Shown here: piece by piece, positions 1 to 8,942 of the stretch
Layout of the letters: the number at the start of each line of letters is the position of its first letter
How positions within the stretch are numbered: position 1 is the first letter of the stretch
Source of the DNA: Paludibacteraceae bacterium
GTDB lineage: Bacteria > Bacteroidota > Bacteroidia > Bacteroidales > Paludibacteraceae
Length of the DNA: 64,000 nucleotides
NCBI GenBank assembly: GCA_017461505.1
Contig: JAFTXV010000007.1
Coordinates: forward strand, 496,001 to 560,000
Direction: 5' to 3'
Translations under genes and position numbers: made by a program
The notes under the pieces: generated by a model
What the model was told of the DNA's origin: nothing
Database searches by the model: none
The model's input: only the letters and a program-made list of their open reading frames with translations

Positions 1-2
1 CA

Positions 3-1241
3 GATGAACTTTTGCAAAAGATTTCGGCTATTCGCACAGATGGTAATATTCTTCCTTTGCCCGTAATGACTGTAGACACTATCGCCTTTGAAGATGGTGA
101 AGTATTGGTCGTAGAAGTTACACCTTCTTTATTACCACCTGTACGTTATCGAGGTCGTACTTTTATTCGTATCAGCGCACGCAAAGATTTGGCTACACGC
201 GAGGAAGAAGATTTGTTAGTAGAGCGCCGTACTGCCAATTTCCCTACTTTTGATGCTACTCCTTGCTTAGAAGCAACATTAGAAGATATCGATATTGAAC
301 AAGTACATTTATATCTTTCTAAGGCCGTTGATACAGAAGTATTAGCTGCTGATCAGCGAACGATAAAAAAACAGATGGCAGCTTTGCGTTTGTATGATCT
401 TCATTCTGATCACCCTACTTTTGCTGCAATTATTTTGTTTGGTAAAAATCCGAACTATTTTCTATTTGGTAACTATATACAATATGTTCGTTTTAAAGGA
501 GAAACTAACGCATCGGATATATTAAATCAGTATGAATTTAAAGGAGCGTTAGCAACATTATTACCTAAATTAGATACCTTTGTAGATACTGCTCTAATAC
601 AAAGTCGCCCCATTCCTGTTTCTGTGTTAAAGGAGAAGAATTTTTACAATTATCCTCAATGGGCAGTGCGTGAATTACTAATGAATGCAGTAATGCACCG
701 TGATTATAAGACTCATACACCAACTAAATTATATCAATATAGCAATCGCATAGAGATTATTAATGCTGGTGGCTTATATGGAAATGCACGTCCAGAAAAT
801 TTTCCTAATGTCAATGACTATCGAAATCCTATTGTAGCAGAAGGTATGAAAACATTAGGTTATGTTAATATGTTCAATAGAGGTATTTCACGTGTACAGA
901 AGTTGTTAGAGGAAAATGGTAATGGCAGAGCAACATTTGTAGTTGATCGTATTACTACTTTTGAGGTACATATTAAAGATGCCTCATTGGTGGAATATAC
1001 AGATATAGAAGAAACAGATACAAAGGTTCATAAGACAAGTAGAAAAGAACAAAAACAACTCACTATAAAGAAAATATTACAACTTATATCCAATAATCCA
1101 CAAATTACTCGTAAGGAAATAGCGATAGCTATCAATATATCATTGAGTGGCTTAGATTGGTATATTAATTATCTCAAGAAAGAGAAAATCCTTAATCGTA
1201 AAGGACAACCGAGGAATGGTCAATGGATAATAATTGAATAA
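3..1241 (+). CDS. ATP-binding protein with AlbA_2/Schlafen-type domain and C-terminal HTH (5' partial)
   Basis: The frame is open from base 3, so the gene starts upstream of the window; about 412 residues are visible. The first part reads as the end of an AlbA_2 (Schlafen AAA_4) domain, including VRYRGRTFIRISARK. The middle matches the GHKL-like ATPase domain usual in this family: RELLMNAVMHRDY, then IEIINAGGLYG. The C-terminal 55 residues form a winged HTH (ITRKEIAIAINIS, then a YINYLKKEKIL recognition segment). Such proteins are common in mobile and defence regions and are often called transcriptional regulators, but their activity is poorly known. A phased palindrome array follows directly at 1247-1399 and could be its operator; that is inference. 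Family call is fairly sure, role is not. Confidence 0.8.
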   Translation, partial: DELLQKISAIRTDGNILPLPVMTVDTIAFEDGEVLVVEVTPSLLPPVRYRGRTFIRISARKDLATREEEDLLVERRTANFPTFDATPCLEATLEDIDIEQVHLYLSKAVDTEVLAADQRTIKKQMAALRLYDLHSDHPTFAAIILFGKNPNYFLFGNYIQYVRFKGETNASDILNQYEFKGALATLLPKLDTFVDTALIQSRPIPVSVLKEKNFYNYPQWAVRELLMNAVMHRDYKTHTPTKLYQYSNRIEIINAGGLYGNARPENFPNVNDYRNPIVAEGMKTLGYVNMFNRGISRVQKLLEENGNGRATFVVDRITTFEVHIKDASLVEYTDIEETDTKVHKTSRKEQKQLTIKKILQLISNNPQITRKEIAIAINISLSGLDWYINYLKKEKILNRKGQPRNGQWIIIE

Positions 1242-1246
1242 TATTT

Positions 1247-1399
1247 ATCACAATAAAATTATATTTTACTATAATAAAATTGTTTTTTACTATAGTAAAT
1301 AACATTTACTATAATAAATCAAGTTTTACTACAATAAAGTAAATTTTACCACAGTAAAATACATTTTACTACAATGAAAGTTTATTTTATAATGATAAA
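1247..1399. repeat. Eight-unit, about 20-bp phased palindromic repeat array (iteron-like)
   Basis: Units resembling ACTAYARTAAA, usually preceded by TTTT, start at 1247, 1268, 1289, 1308, 1328, 1348, 1368 and 1389. The spacing is 19-21 bp, about two DNA helical turns. The unit approximates the palindrome TTTACTATAGTAAA; the third unit (1289-1299) is closest to perfect. The outer units are degenerate. The array fills most of the 272-bp gap between the HTH ATPase gene and the nuclease-helicase gene at 1514, ending about 60 bp upstream of its promoter. Phased palindromes suggest cooperative protein binding, as in operators, parS-like sites or plasmid iterons. Confidence 0.8.
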
Positions 1400-1459
1400 G
1401 TATATTACAATTGATTTATCTATTATTAACAGAGTCTCAATCAACGAAATACCAAAATA

Positions 1460-1492
1460 TTTGCATTAAATGCAAAAAAAGTTGTATCTTTG
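1460..1492 (+). promoter_or_regulatory. Bacteroidota-type promoter of the DUF2075 gene
   Basis: TTTG at 1460-1463 and TATCTTTG at 1485-1492 are separated by 21 bp, matching the Bacteroidota primary sigma pattern. The start codon lies at 1514, leaving a short leader. Confidence 0.7.
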
Positions 1493-1513
1493 CACTTTAA
1501 TTAAAGAAATACC

Positions 1514-3568
1514 ATGACTAATCGTTATTTTTATCAATCTGACATTGCTACATTCCTTGCTGAAGATACGAATACCATCTTCGGACAAATGTCGCGTGCA
1601 GATGAGATGGATACAGCTTCCACGCAAAAATTCGCATGGGAGCAAGAAATAACGCTGATGAAACAGGCACTCGCCTCCTATTCTACCGAGCAAGGATGGA
1701 TCCTTTTTGAATACACAATACCACGTTTAGGAAAACGAATAGATGTCGTAGTACTACTCCGAGAGCGCATATTGGCTATAGAATTCAAAGCAGGAGAAGA
1801 AAACTTTTTGCACCAAGATGTGGATCAAGTGTTAGACTACGCTCTCGACTTAAAGAACTTTCATCAAGGTAGTGCAGACCGTGCTATCATCCCTATCTTA
1901 GTTGCTACTGAAAGCAAACAACACTCGACGTTATGTCAATTATCGCATTACGATGACGATATCTACGAGCCTTTACTGACGGATGCAGAGCACTTGTCCG
2001 ATATCTTTCAACTCGTCCTCGCTGAAAATATCCCTTCCAAAAGTTACAACATTGCTCTTTGTGATTGGGCACGCAGTCGTTATGCTCCCACACCCACTAT
2101 TATTGAAGCTGCTCGCTCACTCTATCTCAATCATAGCGTGGCTGATATAACCAAAAGCGAAGCAGAAGGCGCTCAACTGAATAGCACTACCAAATATGTG
2201 CAAGAGGTTATAGCCCAAACGAAGGCGAACGGAACAAAAAGTATTTGCTTTGTAACAGGTGTGCCTGGGGCGGGCAAAACCTTGGTTGGACTCAACGTTG
2301 CTGTACAACAAGAAGCAGATCAAGACCTTGCGGTATATCTTTCAGGAAATGGTCCGTTAGTTCAAGTACTGACAGAAGCATTAACGCGTGATAAACAGGC
2401 ACAAGAGAAAGCTAAAGGTAACAAGATAACAAAGAAAGAAGCTGAACGCGAGGTTAAACGATTCATCCAGATTATCCACCGTTATCGAGATAATATGCTC
2501 AATAAAGTTAAGGTCGTTGATGGCGCTTTAGAGATTGATCCAACAAAGGAACTAAAGGATGTGACGGCTGGCTATGGCGAAGTGGAAAATATCGCTATTT
2601 TTGACGAAGCCCAACGCTCATGGGATAAAGAGCATATTGCCAACTGGCTCAAGCGCAAAAAAGGATTTGCAGATTTCCCAATGTCTGAGAGCGAATTTCT
2701 TATATGGTCACTTGACCAACGACCAGACTGGGCTGTTATTGTCTGTTTAGTCGGTGGTGGGCAAGAAATCAATACAGGAGAAGCAGGCATTGGCGAGTGG
2801 ATTCGCGCATTAAATGAAGCTTTCCCTCAATGGAATATATACATATCAAGCCAATTAACTGCCAAAGAATACGCAGAAGGACATGTCAAAGATCTACTGG
2901 CTAATAATCCAAAAGTCACTTATTCTGATCACTTACATTTGGGGGTATCTATGCGCAGTTTCCGTGCTGAGAGTTTGTCGCATATTGTACATTATATTCT
3001 TGATGGAGATATTGATAAAGCTCGAGACACTTACACTCAGATAGCAGATCGTTATCCCATCGTTTTAACAAGAGATTTAGACAAGGCCAAAGCTTGGCTT
3101 CGTGAGCGTGCACGCGGAAACGAACGCTACGGATTACTCGTTTCATCTAAGGCTTATCGCCTCAAACCATTGGCTATTGATGTTCGTTGCAAACCGGACA
3201 CTGTCCATTGGTTCTTGGATGATATCAATGATGTACGTTCTTCATTGTTCTTGGAGGATGCAGCTTCTGAATTTGACGTACAAGGCCTTGAGTTGGATTG
3301 GACTTGCCTTGTATGGGATGGTGATTTACGTCGTCAGGATAACGATTGGGCTTTCTATGAATTTAGTGGCGGAACCAAATGGAATAGAATCAACAAGGAC
3401 GACCGCAAAGCATACTTACTCAACGCCTATCGTGTACTGCTCACTCGTGCACGTCAGGGAATGGTGATTTGCGTACCGGAGGGATCAAACGAAGACCCAA
3501 CCCGCAATCATGCGTTCTATAATGGAACATATGAGTATTTGAAACAATTAGGAATAAAGGATATATAA
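1514..3568 (+). CDS. PD-(D/E)XK nuclease-like domain fused to DUF2075 DNA/RNA helicase
   Basis: 684 residues with an ATG start. The N-terminal part has a restriction-nuclease-like core: RIDVVV (Asp77) followed by AIEFKAG (Glu90, Lys92), the usual D...ExK arrangement. A P-loop GVPGAGKT (249-256) and Walker B IAIFDEAQ (about 360-367) belong to the DUF2075/Schlafen group 3-like helicase domain, which fills the rest. Proteins of this architecture occur in defence islands and may cleave or unwind foreign nucleic acid; that role is inference here. It has its own promoter and lies between the phased repeat array and the methyltransferase operon. The end of the gene is separated from the next promoter by only about 30 bp. 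Confident on domains, not on biological target. Confidence 0.82.
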   Translation: MTNRYFYQSDIATFLAEDTNTIFGQMSRADEMDTASTQKFAWEQEITLMKQALASYSTEQGWILFEYTIPRLGKRIDVVVLLRERILAIEFKAGEENFLHQDVDQVLDYALDLKNFHQGSADRAIIPILVATESKQHSTLCQLSHYDDDIYEPLLTDAEHLSDIFQLVLAENIPSKSYNIALCDWARSRYAPTPTIIEAARSLYLNHSVADITKSEAEGAQLNSTTKYVQEVIAQTKANGTKSICFVTGVPGAGKTLVGLNVAVQQEADQDLAVYLSGNGPLVQVLTEALTRDKQAQEKAKGNKITKKEAEREVKRFIQIIHRYRDNMLNKVKVVDGALEIDPTKELKDVTAGYGEVENIAIFDEAQRSWDKEHIANWLKRKKGFADFPMSESEFLIWSLDQRPDWAVIVCLVGGGQEINTGEAGIGEWIRALNEAFPQWNIYISSQLTAKEYAEGHVKDLLANNPKVTYSDHLHLGVSMRSFRAESLSHIVHYILDGDIDKARDTYTQIADRYPIVLTRDLDKAKAWLRERARGNERYGLLVSSKAYRLKPLAIDVRCKPDTVHWFLDDINDVRSSLFLEDAASEFDVQGLELDWTCLVWDGDLRRQDNDWAFYEFSGGTKWNRINKDDRKAYLLNAYRVLLTRARQGMVICVPEGSNEDPTRNHAFYNGTYEYLKQLGIKDI

Positions 3569-3596
3569 CGTATAAAAAAATTAAACTTTTCTTGAG

Positions 3597-3634
3597 ATAC
3601 TGACAACTTTTAGCAGTTTGGTGTAATAATTTTG
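3597..3634 (+). promoter_or_regulatory. Promoter of methyltransferase operon, shared with RhuM-Fic gene
   Basis: TAATTTTG at 3627-3634 is the -7 element. The 38 bp 3597-3634 recur at 12586-12623 with only three or four mismatches, upstream of the RhuM-Fic gene. An imperfect dyad, ACTG-N2-AA-N3-TT-N2-CAGT, lies at 3599-3617, in the place where an operator would sit. There is no clear TTTG at the usual distance. Confidence 0.6.
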
Positions 3635-3681
3635 CCGCCGATTTCAAAAATCGAGTATATTTAACTTTAAAAATTACGGTT

Positions 3682-4743
3682 ATGAATACGGCACAAACAT
3701 TACTAATTCCGTTTGAAGAGACCAATTTTGTATCAGGTTTTAAAGAAAGAATCGCTAGATTATCAAACATTAGGAACATATTAAAACAAATCTGCAATCT
3801 AAATAGTATTGTTTTAGATGATAAACTTGAAATAACAAACCAGCATGTAATTATGTGCAAAGCAAAACCGTTTGTAAAATGGGCCGGTGGTAAGGGATTA
3901 TTGTTACCTCAGTTAGAGGGGCTTCTTCCACCAAACTTTGACAAGTTGCAAAATGTAACTTATGTCGAACCATTCGTGGGTGGTGGTGCTATGTTATTTC
4001 ATATGCTCCGTAATCATCCTAATATTACTAGAGCAGTTATTAATGATATTAATCCCGATCTGATTCATTGCTACGAGTTAATAGCACATCATCCCGATAG
4101 ACTCATTTCAAGACTAAGAGAACTTGAAAATAATTACTATCATCTACATGATAGGCGTGATTTGTACTATGCCTATAGAGATCAGTTTAATCGTGAGGAT
4201 ATTCATCCAGACGAAAGAGCTGCTTTGTTTATATTTCTGAATCATACTTGTTACAATGGATTGTATCGCGTTAATGCAAATGGTAAGTTCAACGTTCCTC
4301 ACGGCCGATATAAGCATCCATTAATTTGCAATGAGGAGCTGATAATGAAAAATCATGAATTGCTCAATGCTGTTGAATTGATCATTTGTCCTCCTGGTGA
4401 TTACAAAAAAGTAGTACGCAGATTGTCAGTAAATCATCCTAATTTTGTATATTTTGATCCTCCATATAGACCATTGCTAAATGAAACTAACTTTAAAGAG
4501 TACTCGAATGTGCCTTTTAATGATGCACAACAAGAGGAATTAAAAGAGTTTTGTGACCATTTAAAAGAAAGGCATTGTATGATAATGGTCAGCAATTCGG
4601 ATAGCCTAAATTTGGATGGAACATCATACTTTGAACAATTGTACGAGGGGTATGATTTCCATAGAATATTAGCGCCTCGTTTCATTAATGCGGATCCTGT
4701 AAAACGCAAGAAACGGACAGAAGTATTAATACGAAATTATTAG
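3682..4743 (+). CDS. D12-class DNA adenine N6-methyltransferase (Dam-like)
   Basis: 353 residues. Motifs are in the order expected for the alpha-class Dam/DpnIIA family: KWAGGK (66-71, motif X), EPFVGGGAMLF (96-106, motif I, SAM binding), NDINPDL (121-127), NGLYRVNANGKFNVPHG (192-208) and the catalytic DPPY (259-262). Members often methylate GATC or related sites, but the recognition sequence cannot be read from this protein. About 58 residues precede the usual family start; an ATG at 3853 gives the shorter standard form, yet the upstream start is in frame after a promoter, so I keep it. First gene of a tight six-gene operon (4-bp gap to the next gene). In this context it would supply the self-marking activity of a restriction-like system. 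Confidence 0.9.
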   Translation: MNTAQTLLIPFEETNFVSGFKERIARLSNIRNILKQICNLNSIVLDDKLEITNQHVIMCKAKPFVKWAGGKGLLLPQLEGLLPPNFDKLQNVTYVEPFVGGGAMLFHMLRNHPNITRAVINDINPDLIHCYELIAHHPDRLISRLRELENNYYHLHDRRDLYYAYRDQFNREDIHPDERAALFIFLNHTCYNGLYRVNANGKFNVPHGRYKHPLICNEELIMKNHELLNAVELIICPPGDYKKVVRRLSVNHPNFVYFDPPYRPLLNETNFKEYSNVPFNDAQQEELKEFCDHLKERHCMIMVSNSDSLNLDGTSYFEQLYEGYDFHRILAPRFINADPVKRKKRTEVLIRNY

Positions 4744-4747
4744 AACC

Positions 4748-5194
4748 ATGAAAAAGATACTTATCCAAGCGAACAATCTAGACACAGTAGTAGATGTTTT
4801 CATGTACATCTATATGCATCCAGAATGTACACATCAAGATGTTGCTGATTATTGCGGATTTACACTCCGACAAGTTCAGTATTATGCAAATGCTTGTAAG
4901 TATCTTGACTTGGTAAATGAAGATTGGAGCAAGACTGCTCTTGCTATTGACATATTTACGAATCATCCTGCAGAGGTGAAGGATAGAGTGTATGCGCGAA
5001 TTATTTCCGATGAGGTCATGGGACAAATATTTGCAAGAATGATACTTCTTCCAGATGGCTCGCATAATGCATATGCTGTAGATGTCGTTAAAGAATATTT
5101 CCCTGGTTATAGCGATGCGGTATATGAGCGTCGAGCTGACAATATTGTAAAATGGTGTAAAAAAATAATTTCGTATATTAAACTTAAAGGATAA
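4748..5194 (+). CDS. Small winged-helix protein (DUF7226-like)
   Basis: 148 residues. The segment around residues 24-55 reads as a winged helix: CTHQDVADYCGFTLRQVQYY followed by ANACKYLDLV. The rest is mixed helical with no catalytic motif visible. Similar small wHTH proteins occur beside type II restriction genes and nuclease operons, where they may bind DNA for specificity or regulation. It lies 4 bp after the methyltransferase stop and 5 bp before the DGQHR gene, so it is almost certainly co-transcribed and co-translated. The exact family name is uncertain. Confidence 0.65.
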   Translation: MKKILIQANNLDTVVDVFMYIYMHPECTHQDVADYCGFTLRQVQYYANACKYLDLVNEDWSKTALAIDIFTNHPAEVKDRVYARIISDEVMGQIFARMILLPDGSHNAYAVDVVKEYFPGYSDAVYERRADNIVKWCKKIISYIKLKG

Positions 5195-5199
5195 GCCAT

Positions 5200-7512
5200 A
5201 TGATTACTCTTACAGAAAAACAGGTTCAAGAGATTAAGTCCCACATGCTTCACGAAGAAGATGCGTTGAGGATAAAGTTTAAAGGCAAAAATACTACCTT
5301 GGAAACTATTTCTGTCCCACACAATGAAGTAGAGGATTATGAAAAAAGAGGTTATATAATTGGTACTTCTACGGCAAGAAGAACCAAGATGAACAAACTC
5401 AAACCTCATGGATTACAGTTAGAGGATGATATATGGTGTATGTTTTACAAGTTAGGATTTCGTAAGTTAAATGCTGACGAACATCTTGTAGTTCAATGGG
5501 GACCTAATTCTACGGATACTCAACAATTAGATGTGGTAGCTGTAGGAAAAGAAGCAATATTCGTCGTAGAATGTAAGGCTGCAAATCAACCGAAAACAGC
5601 AAATTTTAAGGACCAATTAAATAAGATCGAGCAATATAAAGCTGGAGTTACAGATGCGTTGCAGCAAATCTATGGTCATGATAAGAAGGTGAAGTTTATC
5701 TTTGCAACACGAAACTATCGCTTTGCAGATGATTCAGAAGATAAGAAGCGAATGGAAAATATGGAAATTTTTCATTTGAATGATAACTCATACAACTATA
5801 TCAACAATCTTATCAAATCTTATAAAGAATCTGTTATTTATCAGTTCTATGCACTAATGTTTAAAGATGAGTTAATAAGTGATGATAGGCTAAAAATACC
5901 AGTTTTAAGAGGTCAGATGGGAGTACATTCTTATTATATATTCTCCATAGAGCCTAGTACTTTATTGAAGATCGGGTTTGTGCTCCATAGAACAAGAGTA
6001 AATGATTCCATGGCTCCTACATATCAACGACTTTTAGTTCCTTCCCGCTTAAAAGGTATTACTAAATTTATAGATGGAGGAGGCTATTTTCCAAACTCGA
6101 TAATTATAAATTTTGCTTCTAACAAAGATAAAAATCTCAATATTGAGTTCTCACCAATCAAAGCTAGTCAACTAGACTCTAACTCTGAATTTGGTTTCCT
6201 TTATATACCTAATGCATATGGCATTGCATATATAATTGATGGACAACACCGTGTGTATGGATATGCTCAATCAAATTACAAGGATTTAAATCAAATTCCT
6301 GTTGTGGCATTTGAAAATATGGCATCAGAGGAGCAGTTGAAGATTTTTATGGAGATTAACGAAAATCAAAAATCAGTTAGTCCAAGCCTACGTCTTGATT
6401 TAGAGGAGGATTTATATTGGTCATCTCCTCGTTTAGACTCCCGTATGAAAGCTTTGCGCTCATCAATTATCAAGCATTTATCAGGTGATTCCAACTATAT
6501 TCTTTATAATATGATTTCTGTTGGTGAGGATAATGCTAAGCTCGCATTTAAGCCTTTTAGTACAGCTTTAATCCATTCCGGATTACTGCCCAAAGCAACA
6601 AATTCACAATGGACTGCAGATATGGACACATGTATTTATGATACGCATAACATGGACATAAGTCGTGCGATGGTTAATGCTCGTAAGGAGATTGTAGCTT
6701 TTATAGATAAGTGCTATACTGTAGCAAAAAAATATATGAAAGAGGATGTCGCTGATACCTTCTTGTTTTCAAACCGTGCAACATATGCTTTTATCACTTT
6801 TATAGGTTCTTTGCACAAGCATTTAGTACTGACAAATCAAATCCAACAGCATGCTCCTAATAGCGAAAAAATAGATGTAATAAGCAAGTATATTATTACA
6901 CTGTCAGAGAAATTAAATAATCTGTCTGATGAAGATAATAGAAAGATTACAGGCGTCTTAGGACAGGGAGCTGATACATTTTGGTTGCGTTCGTATCAGA
7001 ATCTTGTAAGTAAAGTCCATTCTGATTATCAACCAGAAGAACTGATTGAATGGAGAGAAACCCAAGACCAGTCTATACAAGATGCGGGTAAAAAAATGAA
7101 GGAAGAGATATTAAGTCTTGTAAGTAAATTATTGGTTAGCAGTCTTCGAAAAGTTTATGGAGATATCTGGGAACGAAATGTGAGAACGATAAAAAATCAA
7201 GTAGAAACCAGAATCATTGAAACTTATGGAGATGAAAAGGGCTGGGATATTTTAGATAACGGAGAATGGACTGACTATTTAGATGTAGCAGAATGTAGAG
7301 GGATTATATCGGATAATTTCTCAAATGAGATATTCCAACAACGGTTCGCTATACAAACTGAAGATAATGCCTTTAAAACGAAAAAAGAAAAGCTTAATTG
7401 GATGACCTACATTGTTGTGCAATCTGGTAAAAAAGCGATTCCTCTTACTCAATCTGACTTGAATAGGTTAGAGTTGATAAGTAGCCATCTATCTCAATTT
7501 GAGGAAGAATAA
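5200..7512 (+). CDS. PD-(D/E)XK nuclease fused to DGQHR (DndB-like) domain
   Basis: 770 residues. Residues about 75-170 form a nuclease-type fold: Glu75, QQLDVVAVGKEA (Asp111), then VVECKAA (Glu124, Lys126), so the D...ExK site looks intact. Residues about 270-420 hold the DGQHR signature (IIDGQHRVYGYAQ, DGQHR at 347-351) and the linked MEINENQKSVSPSLRLDL block, as in DndB and Dpd-type proteins. The C-terminal 350 residues are helical and unrecognised. DGQHR proteins are known from phosphorothioate and 7-deazaguanine DNA modification systems; no dndCDE, ssp or dpd genes are seen here, so the partner is instead an adenine methyltransferase. Its stop overlaps the helicase start by one base (TAATG), indicating translational coupling. 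Domain calls are good; function is open. Confidence 0.82.
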   Translation: MITLTEKQVQEIKSHMLHEEDALRIKFKGKNTTLETISVPHNEVEDYEKRGYIIGTSTARRTKMNKLKPHGLQLEDDIWCMFYKLGFRKLNADEHLVVQWGPNSTDTQQLDVVAVGKEAIFVVECKAANQPKTANFKDQLNKIEQYKAGVTDALQQIYGHDKKVKFIFATRNYRFADDSEDKKRMENMEIFHLNDNSYNYINNLIKSYKESVIYQFYALMFKDELISDDRLKIPVLRGQMGVHSYYIFSIEPSTLLKIGFVLHRTRVNDSMAPTYQRLLVPSRLKGITKFIDGGGYFPNSIIINFASNKDKNLNIEFSPIKASQLDSNSEFGFLYIPNAYGIAYIIDGQHRVYGYAQSNYKDLNQIPVVAFENMASEEQLKIFMEINENQKSVSPSLRLDLEEDLYWSSPRLDSRMKALRSSIIKHLSGDSNYILYNMISVGEDNAKLAFKPFSTALIHSGLLPKATNSQWTADMDTCIYDTHNMDISRAMVNARKEIVAFIDKCYTVAKKYMKEDVADTFLFSNRATYAFITFIGSLHKHLVLTNQIQQHAPNSEKIDVISKYIITLSEKLNNLSDEDNRKITGVLGQGADTFWLRSYQNLVSKVHSDYQPEELIEWRETQDQSIQDAGKKMKEEILSLVSKLLVSSLRKVYGDIWERNVRTIKNQVETRIIETYGDEKGWDILDNGEWTDYLDVAECRGIISDNFSNEIFQQRFAIQTEDNAFKTKKEKLNWMTYIVVQSGKKAIPLTQSDLNRLELISSHLSQFEEE

Positions 7513-8939
7513 TGTATAAAGAATATTGTAAAATAGACCATTCTCTTCGTCCTTATCAACAAAAAGCGAAGGAGCAAATCTTCAGCGCATGGGATGAGTG
7601 TAATAATGTAATGTTCCAGATGCCAACTGGAACTGGAAAAACGCGTCTATTTTCATCTATTATCCGGGATATTAAGAATTGGGGAGTGTTCAATTCTACA
7701 GAGGTACGCATTTTGATTATTGCACACCGTATTGAGTTGATCGACCAAATTAGCGAAAATCTCGAACGATATAAAGTATCCCATGGTATCATCGCAGGAG
7801 GTAAGCAAAGAGATCTTAGGCACTCTGTTCAAGTTGCTTCTGTGCAAACTATAACGCACAAAAGCAATCAAGACCTAGCAGAGGGACTAAATGTCGATTT
7901 TATCATTATTGATGAAGCGCACCATAGTGTAGCAAACTCCTACAAGAAGTTATGGCAGTTCTACCCTAATGCAAAGAAGTTAGGAGTTACGGCTACCCCA
8001 TGGCGTATGAATAATAGAGGTTTTCAAGATATCTTTGATACCCTTATTTTATCAGAACCCATTATCAAGTTTATAGAGCAAGGATGGCTTGCCCCATATA
8101 ATTATTATTCTATAAACAATAACAGTTCCATACAACGAGATATTAACTCAATAACCGAGTTTGATATAGAAGGTGACTATAAGATCTCTGCTCTTGAAAA
8201 TTGCATGGATACTTTTAGTGTGCGTGCACAATTACTTAATAGTTATCTTAAATTTGCTAAGGGAAAGAAAGGAATAATTTATTCGATAAGCCGAAAGCAT
8301 AGTGATCATATATGTGAGGAATTTAGAAAGGCGGGGGTTAATATTGTACGTATTGATAGCCTTACGCCTAAGGATGAAAGAAAAATCTATGTTGATAGAT
8401 TTAAACAAGGGCTTATTGATATTATTGTAAATGTTGATATTTTTTCGGAGGGATTCGATTGTCCTGATATTGAATTTATTCAATTAGCCCGTCCCACGAA
8501 GTCTTTGGTAAAATACCTCCAACAAGTAGGGCGTGGTCTTCGTCCTACGAAGGATAAAAGTCGTTGTATCATACTAGATAATGTGGGCTTACATTTTACT
8601 TTTGGTTTACCTAATGCAGAAAGAAATTGGGTAGAATCCTTTGAAGGTGATTTGACAAATGTTCGTCACAAGAGTAGTTCGTCTGTCCTGCTACCAGTAG
8701 AGGAATTAGACGGTGAGTTTGCTGAGGGTGATGACGAGATGTTATTGATCGAAGGTGTAGAAAATAATTTAATTCCCGAACCTGAAGTAAACTGGAAGGA
8801 GGAAGATGATGCACTATTGCGTATGCTTTGTGAACGAAAGTGTCCAATAGAGGTTATTGCTAGTGTGTTTAAAAAAGATACACCAACTATTGAAGAAAGA
8901 ATAAATACTTTGGATATAAAGTTTGAGATTATAAAGTAA
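7512..8939 (+). CDS. Superfamily 2 DEAD/DEAH-box helicase
   Basis: 475 residues. Helicase motifs in order: RPYQQKA (Q-like region), MPTGTGKT (37-44, Walker A), IIIDEAHH (DEAH at 134-137), VTATPWR (159-165, motif III), FSEGFDCP (311-318, motif V) and QQVGRGLRP (337-345, motif VI). This is the RecA-like pair found in restriction-type translocases (the type I/III HsdR or RAD25 group), with no nuclease domain of its own. A short tail after residue 390 is acidic and ends in an HTH-like stretch (CPIEVIASVFKKDTPTIEERI). It is the fourth gene of the operon, sharing one base with the preceding stop and 3 bp from the HNH gene. It probably moves or opens DNA for the neighbouring nucleases. Confidence 0.88.
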   Translation: MYKEYCKIDHSLRPYQQKAKEQIFSAWDECNNVMFQMPTGTGKTRLFSSIIRDIKNWGVFNSTEVRILIIAHRIELIDQISENLERYKVSHGIIAGGKQRDLRHSVQVASVQTITHKSNQDLAEGLNVDFIIIDEAHHSVANSYKKLWQFYPNAKKLGVTATPWRMNNRGFQDIFDTLILSEPIIKFIEQGWLAPYNYYSINNNSSIQRDINSITEFDIEGDYKISALENCMDTFSVRAQLLNSYLKFAKGKKGIIYSISRKHSDHICEEFRKAGVNIVRIDSLTPKDERKIYVDRFKQGLIDIIVNVDIFSEGFDCPDIEFIQLARPTKSLVKYLQQVGRGLRPTKDKSRCIILDNVGLHFTFGLPNAERNWVESFEGDLTNVRHKSSSSVLLPVEELDGEFAEGDDEMLLIEGVENNLIPEPEVNWKEEDDALLRMLCERKCPIEVIASVFKKDTPTIEERINTLDIKFEIIK

Positions 8940-8942
8940 TTT

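Noticed and set aside
5200-7512. Phosphorothioate (Dnd) system
   Set aside because: The DGQHR protein is the only Dnd-like part; no cysteine desulphurase, DndC, DndD or DndE genes are present in the window.
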